DNA of 38,215 bases from positions 1-38,215 of the forward strand of contig NZ_PXWG01000059.1 in assembly GCF_003011965.1 (NCBI RefSeq). Reading direction: 5' to 3'. Numbering within the stretch: the first letter of the stretch is position 1; every line of letters begins with the position of its first letter. Both the position numbers and the translations under genes were made by a program. Positions 18,008-24,196 of the stretch are shown one piece after another. Origin of the DNA: Streptosporangium nondiastaticum. GTDB taxonomy: Bacteria; Actinomycetota; Actinomycetes; Streptomycetales; Streptomycetaceae. The notes under the pieces were generated by a model. That model ran no database searches. It was not told where the DNA came from and saw only the letters and a list, made by a program, of their open reading frames with translations.

Positions 18008-19150
18008 TCAGCCGATCTGCCACTTCTGCTGCTTGGTGCCGTTGCAGGTCTGCAGCTGGAGCCGCAGCCCCTTCGAGCCGGTGTCCGCGGCCTCGACGCA
18101 CTTGCCGGACTCCGGGTTCACCAGGGACCCGTCCCGCTGGATCGCATAGGCCTGGGTGGGCTTGCCGTTGCAGTCGGCCAGCTGGATGGCGGCCCCGTCC
18201 GCCGTCGAGCGCCGCTGGGTGTCCAGGCAGAGCTTGTCGTCGTAGAGGGACCAGACCTCGCCCTCCGGCCGGAACTCGAACCGCTGAATCCGGTCCCCGG
18301 AGCAGTCGTCGAGCTCCAGCGGCGCGCCCTCCTTGGACTTGCCGCCGACGATGTCCACGCACCGCTTCGCGGCGAAGCCCATGACCGGGCCCTTGATCCT
18401 GCCGTCGTCGAGCTTCGGGGGACGCGGGATCTCCGGCTTGGGCGGCTGGACGACGCCCTTCTTCGGAGGCTCCGGCGGCTGCGGCTTGATCCCGCCGTCC
18501 CTGAAGGCCGCACCGGGATCCTCACGCCCGGAGCCGGAGGACCCGCTGGAGCCGCCGGAACTGGACCCCCCGGAACTGGAGCCAGAACTACCGGAGCTGG
18601 AGGACCCGCTGGAACCACCGGCACCGCTGGAACCACCGGAGCCACCGGACCCGCCGGAGCCGGACGCCGAGCCACCTCCGGAACCCCCGGAACCCCCGGA
18701 TCCGGACCCCGATCCCGACCCCGACGCGGAGCCGGACCCCGAGCCCGAACCGGAAGGCTGTCCCGGCCCGCCCTTCCCGCCGGTGGCACCACCGCCGCCG
18801 GTCCCGGTGCCCGCCGGCTTCGTCTCCCCGGCGGCGTTCCCCGCGCCCTTCGGGCGGCCGGCCGCCGAGGGGCCGTCAGCACCCGGCTTGCCCGGCTCCT
18901 TGACCGCGGCGACCTTCTTCGAGTCGTCCGAGGTGAACTGGATCTGCTCGGCCAGCGGAACGGCGCCCACGGCGAGGCCCGTCACCGCCGCGGCGGAGGC
19001 GAGGGCGGTCCACACCCTCCTGCCCGGCAGCAGGCCCCGCCGGGGCACGGACGGGCGTCTGGCGAAGGTCTTCGAGAACCCGTCCCGAAGCCCCGTGTCC
19101 TCGGGTGTTCCTGACGGCCCGGTTGATCGGTTCGTGCGCTCGGGTGACAC
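18008..19150 (-). CDS. Membrane-anchored ricin-type (RICIN) lectin-domain protein
   Basis: The 380-aa product starts with a basic cytoplasmic segment (1-45), one membrane helix (~46-66) and then an extracellular Pro/Gly/Ser-rich stalk (about 80-210) with dozens of Gly-Ser pairs. A Pro-rich hinge precedes a C-terminal ricin B-type beta-trefoil domain (~250-380), shown by repeated CVDI, CLDT and CVEA strands, LQLADC-like turns and a final QKWQIG. Such domains bind carbohydrate. I chose the GTG at 19148-19150 because GGGAG lies about six bases upstream and homologues of this type begin with a short basic tail; an upstream in-frame extension of 45 residues lacks family character. The role is probably cell-surface glycan binding. 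It faces the T7SS genes but need not belong to them. Confidence 0.82.
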   Translation of the reverse strand: MSPERTNRSTGPSGTPEDTGLRDGFSKTFARRPSVPRRGLLPGRRVWTALASAAAVTGLAVGAVPLAEQIQFTSDDSKKVAAVKEPGKPGADGPSAAGRPKGAGNAAGETKPAGTGTGGGGATGGKGGPGQPSGSGSGSGSASGSGSGSGSGGSGGSGGGSASGSGGSGGSGGSSGAGGSSGSSSSGSSGSSSGGSSSGGSSGSSGSGREDPGAAFRDGGIKPQPPEPPKKGVVQPPKPEIPRPPKLDDGRIKGPVMGFAAKRCVDIVGGKSKEGAPLELDDCSGDRIQRFEFRPEGEVWSLYDDKLCLDTQRRSTADGAAIQLADCNGKPTQAYAIQRDGSLVNPESGKCVEAADTGSKGLRLQLQTCNGTKQQKWQIG

Positions 19151-19314
19151 GTCATCTCCCGTGTGGGTGCGAAGCGGCAATGGCAGCGGTCGAGCCCGGC
19201 CGCGTGCGGCGTTGCACCCCCGGGCCGTGCGTCCTTCACTCCAATAGGAGGAGATTTCACCCCGGCGGGATCCACTTCCCGGCAACCAGTTCGAAAGAAG
19301 TGACGGCCGTGCCG

Positions 19315-19629
19315 TCAGTGGGCCGCCCGGGTGGGAAGCCAGCCGGCCTGGACGGCGAGGACGCCGACCTGGAAGCGGCTGCGGGCGCCCAGGCGCTCCA
19401 TGAGGCCGGTGGCGATGCGGCGGGCCGTGCGCCGGGAGACGCCGAGCCGCTTGGCGATGGCCTCGTCGGTGCGCCCTTCCGCGAGGAGCCGGACCGTGGC
19501 CTCCTCCTGGCCGGCGAGACCGTCCGCAAGGCAGAGACCGGCCAGCTGTTCCTCTACCCCGGAACCCGCAAGTCCGGCCTCAACGCCCTCGACGACCGCG
19601 TCGAAATCGGCACGTCCGGCTGGTGACAC
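19315..19629 (-). CDS. LuxR-type helix-turn-helix protein, probably truncated
   Basis: The product of about 104 aa consists almost only of a C-terminal LuxR/GerE DNA-binding domain: RLLAEGRTDEAIAKRLGVS, then RRTARRIATGLMERLGA and a tail ending VQAGWLP. In Streptomyces this ending is typical of larger (~300 aa) regulators with a TrmB/phospholipase-D-like N-terminal half, which is missing here. A GTG at 19627-19629 has GGAG eight bases upstream; a GTG six bases earlier (19635) is the alternative. Less than 60 nt upstream lie a terminator and a tRNA-Leu remnant, so the regulator may have been cut by the rearrangement that brought them in. It could still be expressed as a small stand-alone regulator. 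Confidence 0.6.
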   Translation of the reverse strand: MSPAGRADFDAVVEGVEAGLAGSGVEEQLAGLCLADGLAGQEEATVRLLAEGRTDEAIAKRLGVSRRTARRIATGLMERLGARSRFQVGVLAVQAGWLPTRAAH

Positions 19630-19655
19630 AGCCACCGCTCCGGCCCTGAAAACAG

Positions 19656-19682
19656 AAGAACCCCAGCTCAGCTAGGGTTCTT
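19656..19682 (-). terminator. Terminator of a lost tRNA-Leu copy
   Basis: AAGAACCC (19656-19663) pairs with GGGTTCTT (19675-19682), with one C/A mismatch and then an inner AGCT/AGCT pairing. On the minus strand it is followed by TCTGTTTT. The sequence is closely related to the terminators that follow the two intact tRNA-Leu genes at 23738 and 24009, so it appears to be what remains of a third copy. Confidence 0.7.
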
Positions 19683-19687
19683 CGCTG

Positions 19688-19707
19688 TGTCCGAGGAGGA
19701 CTTGAAC
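19688..19707 (-). other. Degenerate 3' end of tRNA-Leu (possible attachment-site remnant)
   Basis: These 20 bases match the last 21 bases of the tRNA-Leu genes (acceptor strand and T-arm) except for one substitution and one missing G. The similarity runs on through the flanking terminator, about 55 nt in all. It stops abruptly inside the T-loop, before the remainder of the tRNA. A 3'-end tRNA fragment of this kind is the usual scar of site-specific integration, but it could equally be a decayed duplicate of the tandem tRNA. Confidence 0.6.
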
Positions 19708-19712
19708 TGGCG

Positions 19713-19753
19713 GAGGAGACAGGCCGCTTCCCCCGTAAGCGGCCTGTCTCCTC
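19713..19753 (-). terminator. Perfect 17-bp hairpin downstream of the AraC gene
   Basis: Arms 19713-19729 and 19737-19753 are exact reverse complements with a seven-base loop (CCCCCGT). It lies about 100 nt after the stop codon of the minus-strand AraC gene and just before the tRNA remnant. The long stem without a T-run fits an actinomycete-type terminator. Confidence 0.75.
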
Positions 19754-19849
19754 GGCGCAGGGAATCCGCACAGGCGTGCCGCCCCCGTACCACCGCTGCC
19801 GGTCCCGGGTTGCCGGGCCGTGAGCGGCAGGATCTCGCCGAGGAAGAAG

Positions 19850-20734
19850 CTACGCCGGTGCCTGGCCGGCGCTCTTGAAGGAATGCGCCCTTCCGTTTGA
19901 TGGCACTCGGGGGCACAGGCCGCGTGGGGTAGTGCCCGAGAGGGCGCGTATCTCCCGGGTGAGATGGGCCTGGTCGGAGTAGCCGCAGGCGGCGGCGACG
20001 GCGGCGAGGCCGGTGTCCCTCGTCTCGTCGGCAATGAGGCGCAAGGCCCTGTGGAAGCGGAGGATGCGGGCCAGCGCCTTCGGCGTGACACCCACTTGCT
20101 CACGGAAGAGTGCCTCCAGGCGACGCCGGCGGACCCCGATGTCATCGGCGAGGGCGGAGATCAGGGTCCGGCCCGAGGTCGCGTTCAGCCGCTGCCAGGC
20201 GTGGACGACGGCATCGGACGGGTCAGGGCCGGCCGTCAGAAGGGCGGGGAGAAACCGGTCGAGCAGGTCGAAGCGGTCGGACCAGGACGGCGCCGAGGCG
20301 AGCTGGTCGATGAGCTGTTGCTCCCTGTGCTCCCCGATGATGTCGGCCAACCGCACGGGGGTGCCGGCGAGTTCGTGCATGGGCAGGTCCAGCAGGGCAA
20401 AAGCCCCCGGAGGCGTGAGGCTCACACCCATGCCGAAATGATGCCCCGAGAGCTCGACGTCCACAGGCGCGTCCAGCACGCCACTGACCGGTGACCGCAC
20501 CAAGAACACGTCCCCGGAGCCGTCAAGCCGGGAGACCTGACGGCCGGCGGTCTCGAAATCAATCATGAGCATCGGCGTCGCACTCGCCACGCTGCGCCGG
20601 CGCAAGGGGGAGTCCAGCCGTAAGTCCAGGCCGACGTACGCCATGACGGACCCCGCCAGCCGGGGATGAGGCGGCCGCACCGCCACCACCTCCGGCAGCA
20701 GCGCCCGATAGCTGCTGATCAACCGGCCTTCCAC
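19850..20734 (-). CDS. AraC-family transcriptional regulator
   Basis: The 294-aa product has a ligand-sensing N-terminal region (~1-170, containing SGHHFGMGVSLTPPGAFALLD) and two helix-turn-helix motifs at ~190-285: SALADDIGVRRRRLEALFRE and, in the second, AAACGYSDQAHLTREIR followed by SGTTPRG, which is the AraC signature. The start is a GTG at 20732-20734 with GGAGGAAGG seven bases upstream. The gene lies divergently from the peptide/protease locus that begins at 20900, so it is the obvious candidate regulator of that locus; the shared 165-nt spacer would hold both promoters. The inducing ligand cannot be predicted from sequence. Confidence 0.88.
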   Translation of the reverse strand: MEGRLISSYRALLPEVVAVRPPHPRLAGSVMAYVGLDLRLDSPLRRRSVASATPMLMIDFETAGRQVSRLDGSGDVFLVRSPVSGVLDAPVDVELSGHHFGMGVSLTPPGAFALLDLPMHELAGTPVRLADIIGEHREQQLIDQLASAPSWSDRFDLLDRFLPALLTAGPDPSDAVVHAWQRLNATSGRTLISALADDIGVRRRRLEALFREQVGVTPKALARILRFHRALRLIADETRDTGLAAVAAACGYSDQAHLTREIRALSGTTPRGLCPRVPSNGRAHSFKSAGQAPA

Positions 20735-20781
20735 ATGCCATCCTTCCTCCCGGGCGCCGCATCAGACCCGGGAGAACAGAA

Positions 20782-20804
20782 AAACCCCAGGGTAACTGGG
20801 GTTT
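20782..20804 (-). terminator. Orphan tRNA-type terminator
   Basis: AAACCCCAG (20782-20790) pairs perfectly with CTGGGGTTT (20796-20804). Read leftwards it ends in TTCTGTTC. Both the stem and the flanking CAGTAGG match the terminator after the tRNA-Leu gene at 24009, but no tRNA sequence precedes it. The similarity begins almost exactly where the tRNA 3' end would be. It now lies in the spacer upstream of the AraC gene, with no leftward gene to terminate. Confidence 0.7.
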
Positions 20805-20899
20805 CCTACTGCCGCCGACGGTCTGGCCAGGTTGCGCCCGAAACGCCCCGGGAGGAATCTGGAAGAGAGGGCTTGGGGCGCCTCGGTGGTACGGGGTGA

Positions 20900-21217
20900 A
20901 TGATTCAACACCGGGATGTGAGCACGGTGGTTGATGCTGCAACCAGGCACGGGGGTAAGGGCGAGCACGGGGGTAAGGGCGAGAAAGAGCCGGCACGCGA
21001 CTCCCCCGGCACCCGCCGTGACGAGAGGTACCGCCACGACGCTCCCCGCCACCGGGTCCGGCTCCCCGGCTTCGTGCGTGAAGACGCGGAGATCGGGCTG
21101 GGCGACGCCCTCGCCCGGGTGACCTCGGCGGCGGGATTCCGCCCCTGCGGCGGCTGCGCCCGCAGGGCCGCGGCGCTGAACCGGTGGATGGCGTTCGGCG
21201 GCGGACGGAACCGCTGA
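20900..21217 (+). CDS. Small LPGF-motif protein with CGGC (putative RiPP-like precursor 1)
   Basis: The 105-aa product has a basic, low-complexity N-terminus including an exact duplication HGGKGE-HGGKGE (residues ~18-28). It then has RLPGFVREDAE (54-64) and a conserved-looking C-terminal part: GLGDALARVTSAAGF, CGGC (C83, C86), ARRAAALNRW. I associate the LPGF(T/A)AE leader and the GLGD...CGGC...RAAALNRW tail with small proteins found beside PatA/PatG-like proteases, from memory and unverified. The ATG at 20900 has GGGG only three bases upstream; GTG codons at 20918 and 20927 are alternative starts. No in-frame start lies close to the LPGF motif, so the basic N-terminus is probably translated. 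It heads the plus-strand locus. Confidence 0.6.
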   Translation: MIQHRDVSTVVDAATRHGGKGEHGGKGEKEPARDSPGTRRDERYRHDAPRHRVRLPGFVREDAEIGLGDALARVTSAAGFRPCGGCARRAAALNRWMAFGGGRNR

Positions 21218-21339
21218 AGCACCACGCACGAGGCAGCACATCTACGACACGAACGCGCATCACGACGCGTACACGAGATGGCGGCCTGAGGGACCGCGCC
21301 GGCCGCGGAGCCGGACAGAGTGTGCCTGAGGAGGGACCG

Positions 21340-22314
21340 ATGAACCCCGAGACCCCTGACACCGAGGCGGAAGCCGAGGTGCGCCCCCCGCCCTCCGCCG
21401 CCGCCATGCCCGACCCCGCCGTCATGCCCGACCCCGAGGATCCGCGCCCCGCGCCCGCGCCCGTCCAGCCCACCGTCACCCAAGCCTGCTGCGACTGCGC
21501 CACAGCCGGCTCCCTCGACGGCAGCGGGGAGGACAGCGGCGCCGGGGGCTACGTCTACGTCCTGGGCCGCGTCCACGCCGTCTTCCCCGACCTGTCCGTG
21601 CAGCGCGAGTTCCTCCAGGCGGCGGGTGCCGACGGCACCACCTACACCACCGACGCGGACGCGCTCTACCGCGTCCTCTCCGCCCCGGAGAACCGCTACA
21701 TCGCACGGCAGATGTGCTACGTCCTCGCCGTCCAGGGCGTCGACACCTACATCCTGGAGCCCGGCGACCCCACCGTGCTGGACGACCTGCTGGAGGCCCT
21801 GCGCCCGGTCGAGGACCAGCGCGACCTCGCCGTGATCGTCGGCCACCTCGGCCCGGTCGCGCCCCCGGACGCCTGTCAGGGACTTTCCGTCCGGATCGTC
21901 GGAGTCCAGCACATCTGGGCCTTCGACAGCAGGGAACTGATCCAGGCGATCGACCGGCCCGACGACACCTCCAGCGAGGAGTTCGAAAGGTCCGCCGGAG
22001 CTCTGCTCGACCGGTTGCTCCAGCTCAGCGACAACGCAGGCACAGAACCGGCCGACCGGGCCCTGAACTTCCTGACCGTAAGGGACCAGGAGATCTACCG
22101 GAAGACCAACCAGAAATACAGAGAGGGCTACACCCTCTCCGCGGTGGAGGCCATGCCCTCCCGGCTCAGCGCCGGGTCGCAGACCGTCATCACAGCCGTT
22201 TTCTCCTACACCCACCTCCAGACCAACGTCACCGAGAAGTGGTTCACCCGCGTCGGCCTCGCCGGACTCTTCCCCTTCCGGGTGACCCCGCTTCAGAGCT
22301 ACTACAGCCGATGA
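21340..22314 (+). CDS. Stand-alone PatG C-terminal-domain protein
   Basis: The 324-aa product begins with a Pro-rich segment (1-48) and a CCDC cluster (C50, C51, C53). From residue 71 it matches the C-terminal domain of the cyanobactin maturation protein PatG: YVYVLGRV, FPDLSVQREF, ENRYIARQMCYVLAVQG, TYIL, HIWAFD, RALNFLTVRDQEIY, PSRLS and VFSYTHLQTNVTEKWF. In PatG this domain follows a subtilisin-like macrocyclising protease; its own role is not well established. Here it is a separate gene, with the protease encoded about 500 nt downstream. The ATG at 21340 has a GAGGGA ribosome site. The two Cys-rich peptide genes follow within 30-230 bases, so these genes very probably form one operon. Confidence 0.82.
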   Translation: MNPETPDTEAEAEVRPPPSAAAMPDPAVMPDPEDPRPAPAPVQPTVTQACCDCATAGSLDGSGEDSGAGGYVYVLGRVHAVFPDLSVQREFLQAAGADGTTYTTDADALYRVLSAPENRYIARQMCYVLAVQGVDTYILEPGDPTVLDDLLEALRPVEDQRDLAVIVGHLGPVAPPDACQGLSVRIVGVQHIWAFDSRELIQAIDRPDDTSSEEFERSAGALLDRLLQLSDNAGTEPADRALNFLTVRDQEIYRKTNQKYREGYTLSAVEAMPSRLSAGSQTVITAVFSYTHLQTNVTEKWFTRVGLAGLFPFRVTPLQSYYSR

Positions 22315-22341
22315 CGACGAAAGAGAATGAGGCGAACCGAA

Positions 22342-22533
22342 ATGCGTATCCCTGGATTCGCCGTCGAGCCGGCGACATACAGAGCGAACGCCGGCGACCT
22401 GATCCTCCCCCAGCAGTTCACCTGCGAGGAGGAACTGGGCCCGCCCTGCCGCCAACACTGCCAGGGTGCGAGCGACTTCTCTGCGTGCGTGCGGCGGTGC
22501 CTGAGGCGGGCCTGCTCGAACAAGTGGCGGTGA
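22342..22533 (+). CDS. Six-cysteine peptide with PGFA start (putative precursor 2)
   Basis: The 63-aa peptide begins MRIPGFAVEPATYRA, has a short middle (LILPQQF) and a C-terminal half with six Cys (28, 36, 40, 49, 53, 58). C36-C40 and C49-C53 form a CxxxC...CxxxC pattern like that of alpha-hairpinin folds. I chose the ATG at 22342 because it places PGF immediately after the start, as in the next peptide, and GAGG lies about ten bases upstream; an ATG at 22327 would add five residues. The gene starts shortly after the PatG-domain gene, and its stop is six bases from the next start. Leader-plus-core layout and linkage to a PatA-like protease suggest a RiPP-type precursor. It is too short for homology to be certain. 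Confidence 0.7.
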   Translation: MRIPGFAVEPATYRANAGDLILPQQFTCEEELGPPCRQHCQGASDFSACVRRCLRRACSNKWR

Positions 22534-22539
22534 TGCACC

Positions 22540-22767
22540 GTGACACTTCCCGGATTCGCTTCCACAGCACCCGCCCCGACCACCTGGCGGGACACATCAG
22601 GTGATCGGCTGCACCCGCAAACGGACATGCACTGCGAAACTTTTTGCAGCAATATGTGCGCGAACGAGTGCGAGGACGCGCCCCCCTGGGAAGCGGGCGA
22701 CTGCCTGAATGGCTGCACAGACCGGTGCATCGACGAGTGCGAGCCGCCCCACACCCTGACCTGGTAG
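22540..22767 (+). CDS. Eight-cysteine peptide with PGFA start (putative precursor 3)
   Basis: The 75-aa peptide begins MTLPGFASTAP, matching the start of the preceding peptide. Its core has eight Cys in two perfectly regular blocks: C32, C36, C40, C44 and C55, C59, C63, C67, each spaced by three residues. On an alpha-helix i,i+4 spacing lines the Cys up along one face, so two facing helices could be joined by disulfides or by metal. The core is acidic (many Asp/Glu) and ends in HTLTW. The start is a GTG six bases after the previous stop, so translation is likely coupled. The PatA-like protease gene begins 39 nt later. No Ser/Thr-rich lanthipeptide or azole-type core is evident. Confidence 0.72.
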   Translation: MTLPGFASTAPAPTTWRDTSGDRLHPQTDMHCETFCSNMCANECEDAPPWEAGDCLNGCTDRCIDECEPPHTLTW

Positions 22768-22806
22768 TCCGGCCGCTCCACCCGACGGCCGAAGGAAGGG
22801 GCGCCC

Positions 22807-23682
22807 ATGGACCCCCTGGATCTGGCGGGCCCCATGGACTTGGCCGGCCTCACGCCTCTCATGGCTCGCACCCCTGGCCGGCCCTCGGTTGTCGTCGGCC
22901 TGATCGACGGCCGTGTGGCCCCGGACCACCCCGCCTTCGCGGGCCACCCGGTCCGGGAACTGCGCCCGGCCGCGGGTACGGGAGGCTGCCGCCGCGCCGA
23001 CATCTGCTGCGCGCACGGCACCGCCGTCGCCGGGGTCATCGCCGGCGGCAGGGGCGTCTGCCCTCGCTGCACCCTGATGTCCCGGCCCCTCTTCGCGGAC
23101 CGCCCGGCCGACGGCGGGCCCGCGACCTGCCTCTCCGGCGTGAGTACGGGAGAACTGGCCGACGCGATCACGGAGAGCGTCGACGCCGGCGCCCATGTCC
23201 TGAACCTCAGCATGGCCCAGCCCGCGCCGTCCGGGTTCCGCGACCGGACGCTGGAGGCGGCCCTCGACCACGCCGCCGACCGGGGCGTGATCCTCGTCGT
23301 CGCCGCCGGAAACCAGAGCCGGATGCACGCCTCCGTCCTCACCGACCACCCGTGGGTCATCCCGGTGACCGCGTACGACCGCGCCGGGCACCCCATGCCG
23401 CAGTCCAATCTGAGTGCGTCCATCGGCCGCCACGGAGTCGGCGCCCCCGGCGATCGCATCCCCGGCCCGGGGCTCGGCGACCGCCCCTTCCTCCTGAGCG
23501 GTACGAGTGCCGCGGCGCCCTTCGTCACGGGCACGGCCGCCCTCCTCCGCTCGGCCGCCCCCGAAGCCACCGCAGCGGCCGTGCGGTACGCGCTGACCCA
23601 CGGCCCCGGCCGACGGCGCTCGGTGTCCCCGCCGCTGCTGGACGCATGGGCCGCGTACAAGACACTTCGCGGCGTGTCCTAG
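22807..23682 (+). CDS. PatA/PatG-like S8 (subtilisin-family) peptidase
   Basis: The 291-aa product is a compact subtilase with the full catalytic set: D34 (GLIDG), H70 (AHGTAVAG), oxyanion N169 (AAGN) and S234 (SGTSAAAP). It has neither a signal peptide nor an inhibitor-type propeptide, so it should act in the cytoplasm, as RiPP maturation proteases do. Cys are unusually frequent around the His and the following loop (C61, C67, C68, C85, C88, C108), including CC two residues before the catalytic His. The ATG has GGAAGG upstream. It ends the plus-strand locus, and the terminator at 23706-23732 follows. It probably cleaves the leaders of the adjacent PGF peptides, working with the PatG-domain protein. 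That assignment rests on context and family resemblance. Confidence 0.85.
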   Translation: MDPLDLAGPMDLAGLTPLMARTPGRPSVVVGLIDGRVAPDHPAFAGHPVRELRPAAGTGGCRRADICCAHGTAVAGVIAGGRGVCPRCTLMSRPLFADRPADGGPATCLSGVSTGELADAITESVDAGAHVLNLSMAQPAPSGFRDRTLEAALDHAADRGVILVVAAGNQSRMHASVLTDHPWVIPVTAYDRAGHPMPQSNLSASIGRHGVGAPGDRIPGPGLGDRPFLLSGTSAAAPFVTGTAALLRSAAPEATAAAVRYALTHGPGRRRSVSPPLLDAWAAYKTLRGVS

Positions 23683-23705
23683 CACCGCCTCCGGGAGGAA
23701 AGCAG

Positions 23706-23732
23706 AAGAACCCCAACTGAGCTGGGGTTCTT
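23706..23732. terminator. Bidirectional terminator: protease gene and tRNA-Leu copy 1
   Basis: AAGAACCCCA (23706-23715) pairs with TGGGGTTCTT (23723-23732) around a seven-base loop. It lies just after the plus-strand protease stop and just after the 3' end of the minus-strand tRNA, so it can serve both transcripts. Confidence 0.82.
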
Positions 23733-23737
23733 CAGTG

Positions 23738-23822
23738 TGTCCGAGGGGGGACTTGAACCCCCACGCCCGATAAAGGGCACTAGCACCTCAAGCTAGCGCG
23801 TCTGCCATTCCGCCACCCGGAC
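23738..23822 (-). tRNA. tRNA-Leu (anticodon GAG), copy 1
   Basis: The 85-nt minus-strand sequence folds as a class II tRNA. The acceptor arms GTCCGGG and CTCGGAC pair with one G-T. The anticodon stem CTAGC/GCTAG closes the loop TTGAGGT, giving anticodon GAG for CUC/CUU leucine codons. There is a long variable arm and the T-arm has GGTTCAAGTCC. CCA is not encoded. It is identical to the second copy at 24009-24093. Confidence 0.96.
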
Positions 23823-23979
23823 CGGTGGTCTCACACGGGATGTTCCCCGCGGCGACATGGACAACCATATCAAGGTTTCGGAGTGCTTTTAGGCCCCTGT
23901 CCTGCGGAAACGCCCGCCCGGACGAATCGGCCCGCCCCCTGGCCGCCCCGCCTCCCGCACCTGGCCGGAAAAACAGAAA

Positions 23980-24000
23980 AACCCCAGCTCAGCTGGGGTT
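23980..24000 (-). terminator. Terminator of tRNA-Leu copy 2
   Basis: AACCCCAGCT (23980-23989) and AGCTGGGGTT (23991-24000) are exact reverse complements around one C. On the minus strand the stem is followed by TTTCTGTTTTTCC, a clear T-rich intrinsic terminator. Confidence 0.85.
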
Positions 24001-24008
24001 CCTACTGG

Positions 24009-24093
24009 TGTCCGAGGGGGGACTTGAACCCCCACGCCCGATAAAGGGCACTAGCACCTCAAGCTAGCGCGTCTGCCATTCCGCCACCCGGAC
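24009..24093 (-). tRNA. tRNA-Leu (anticodon GAG), copy 2
   Basis: This 85-nt gene is base-for-base identical to the copy at 23738-23822: same acceptor stem, anticodon loop TTGAGGT (GAG) and long variable arm. It is the upstream member in transcription direction. Its own terminator (23980-24000) separates it from copy 1, so each copy appears to be transcribed on its own. Confidence 0.96.
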
Positions 24094-24184
24094 CGGTGGT
24101 CTCCCGCGGGGCGTTCCCCGCGGCGACATGGATAACAATACCAAGGTTTCGGAGTGCCTCTCACCTGGGTATCTGGGCGGGGCA

Positions 24185-24196
24185 TAAGATCTTTTT
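24185..24196 (+). promoter_or_regulatory. -10 element for a probable leaderless transcript
   Basis: TAAGAT at 24185-24190 is separated from the GTG start at 24197 by six bases (CTTTTT). No ribosome site precedes the GTG. This spacing places the transcription start at or near the GTG, as in leaderless mRNAs, which are common in actinomycetes. No strong -35 was recognised. Confidence 0.5.

Larger units (their letters stand above)
23704..24157 (-). repeat. Tandem duplication of a tRNA-Leu unit (terminator, tRNA, upstream region)
   Basis: Two direct copies, about 23704-23886 and 23978-24157, each hold a terminator, the identical tRNA and about 65 nt of upstream sequence. The upstream parts share GTTCCCCGCGGCGACATGGA and CAAGGTTTCGGAGTGC with scattered changes. 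On the minus strand a conserved TATGGT/TATTGT in this block could be the -10 element, but no good -35 is seen. Confidence 0.8.

Noticed and set aside
20900..23682. Lanthipeptide or thiazole/oxazole peptide cluster
   Set aside because: No LanM/LanB/LanC, YcaO, dehydrogenase or ABC transporter gene is present in or beside the locus; the precursor cores are rich in Cys but not in Ser/Thr.
19640..24160. Intact integrative element
   Set aside because: No integrase, excisionase, replication or transfer gene was found; only tRNA and terminator fragments suggest past insertion.
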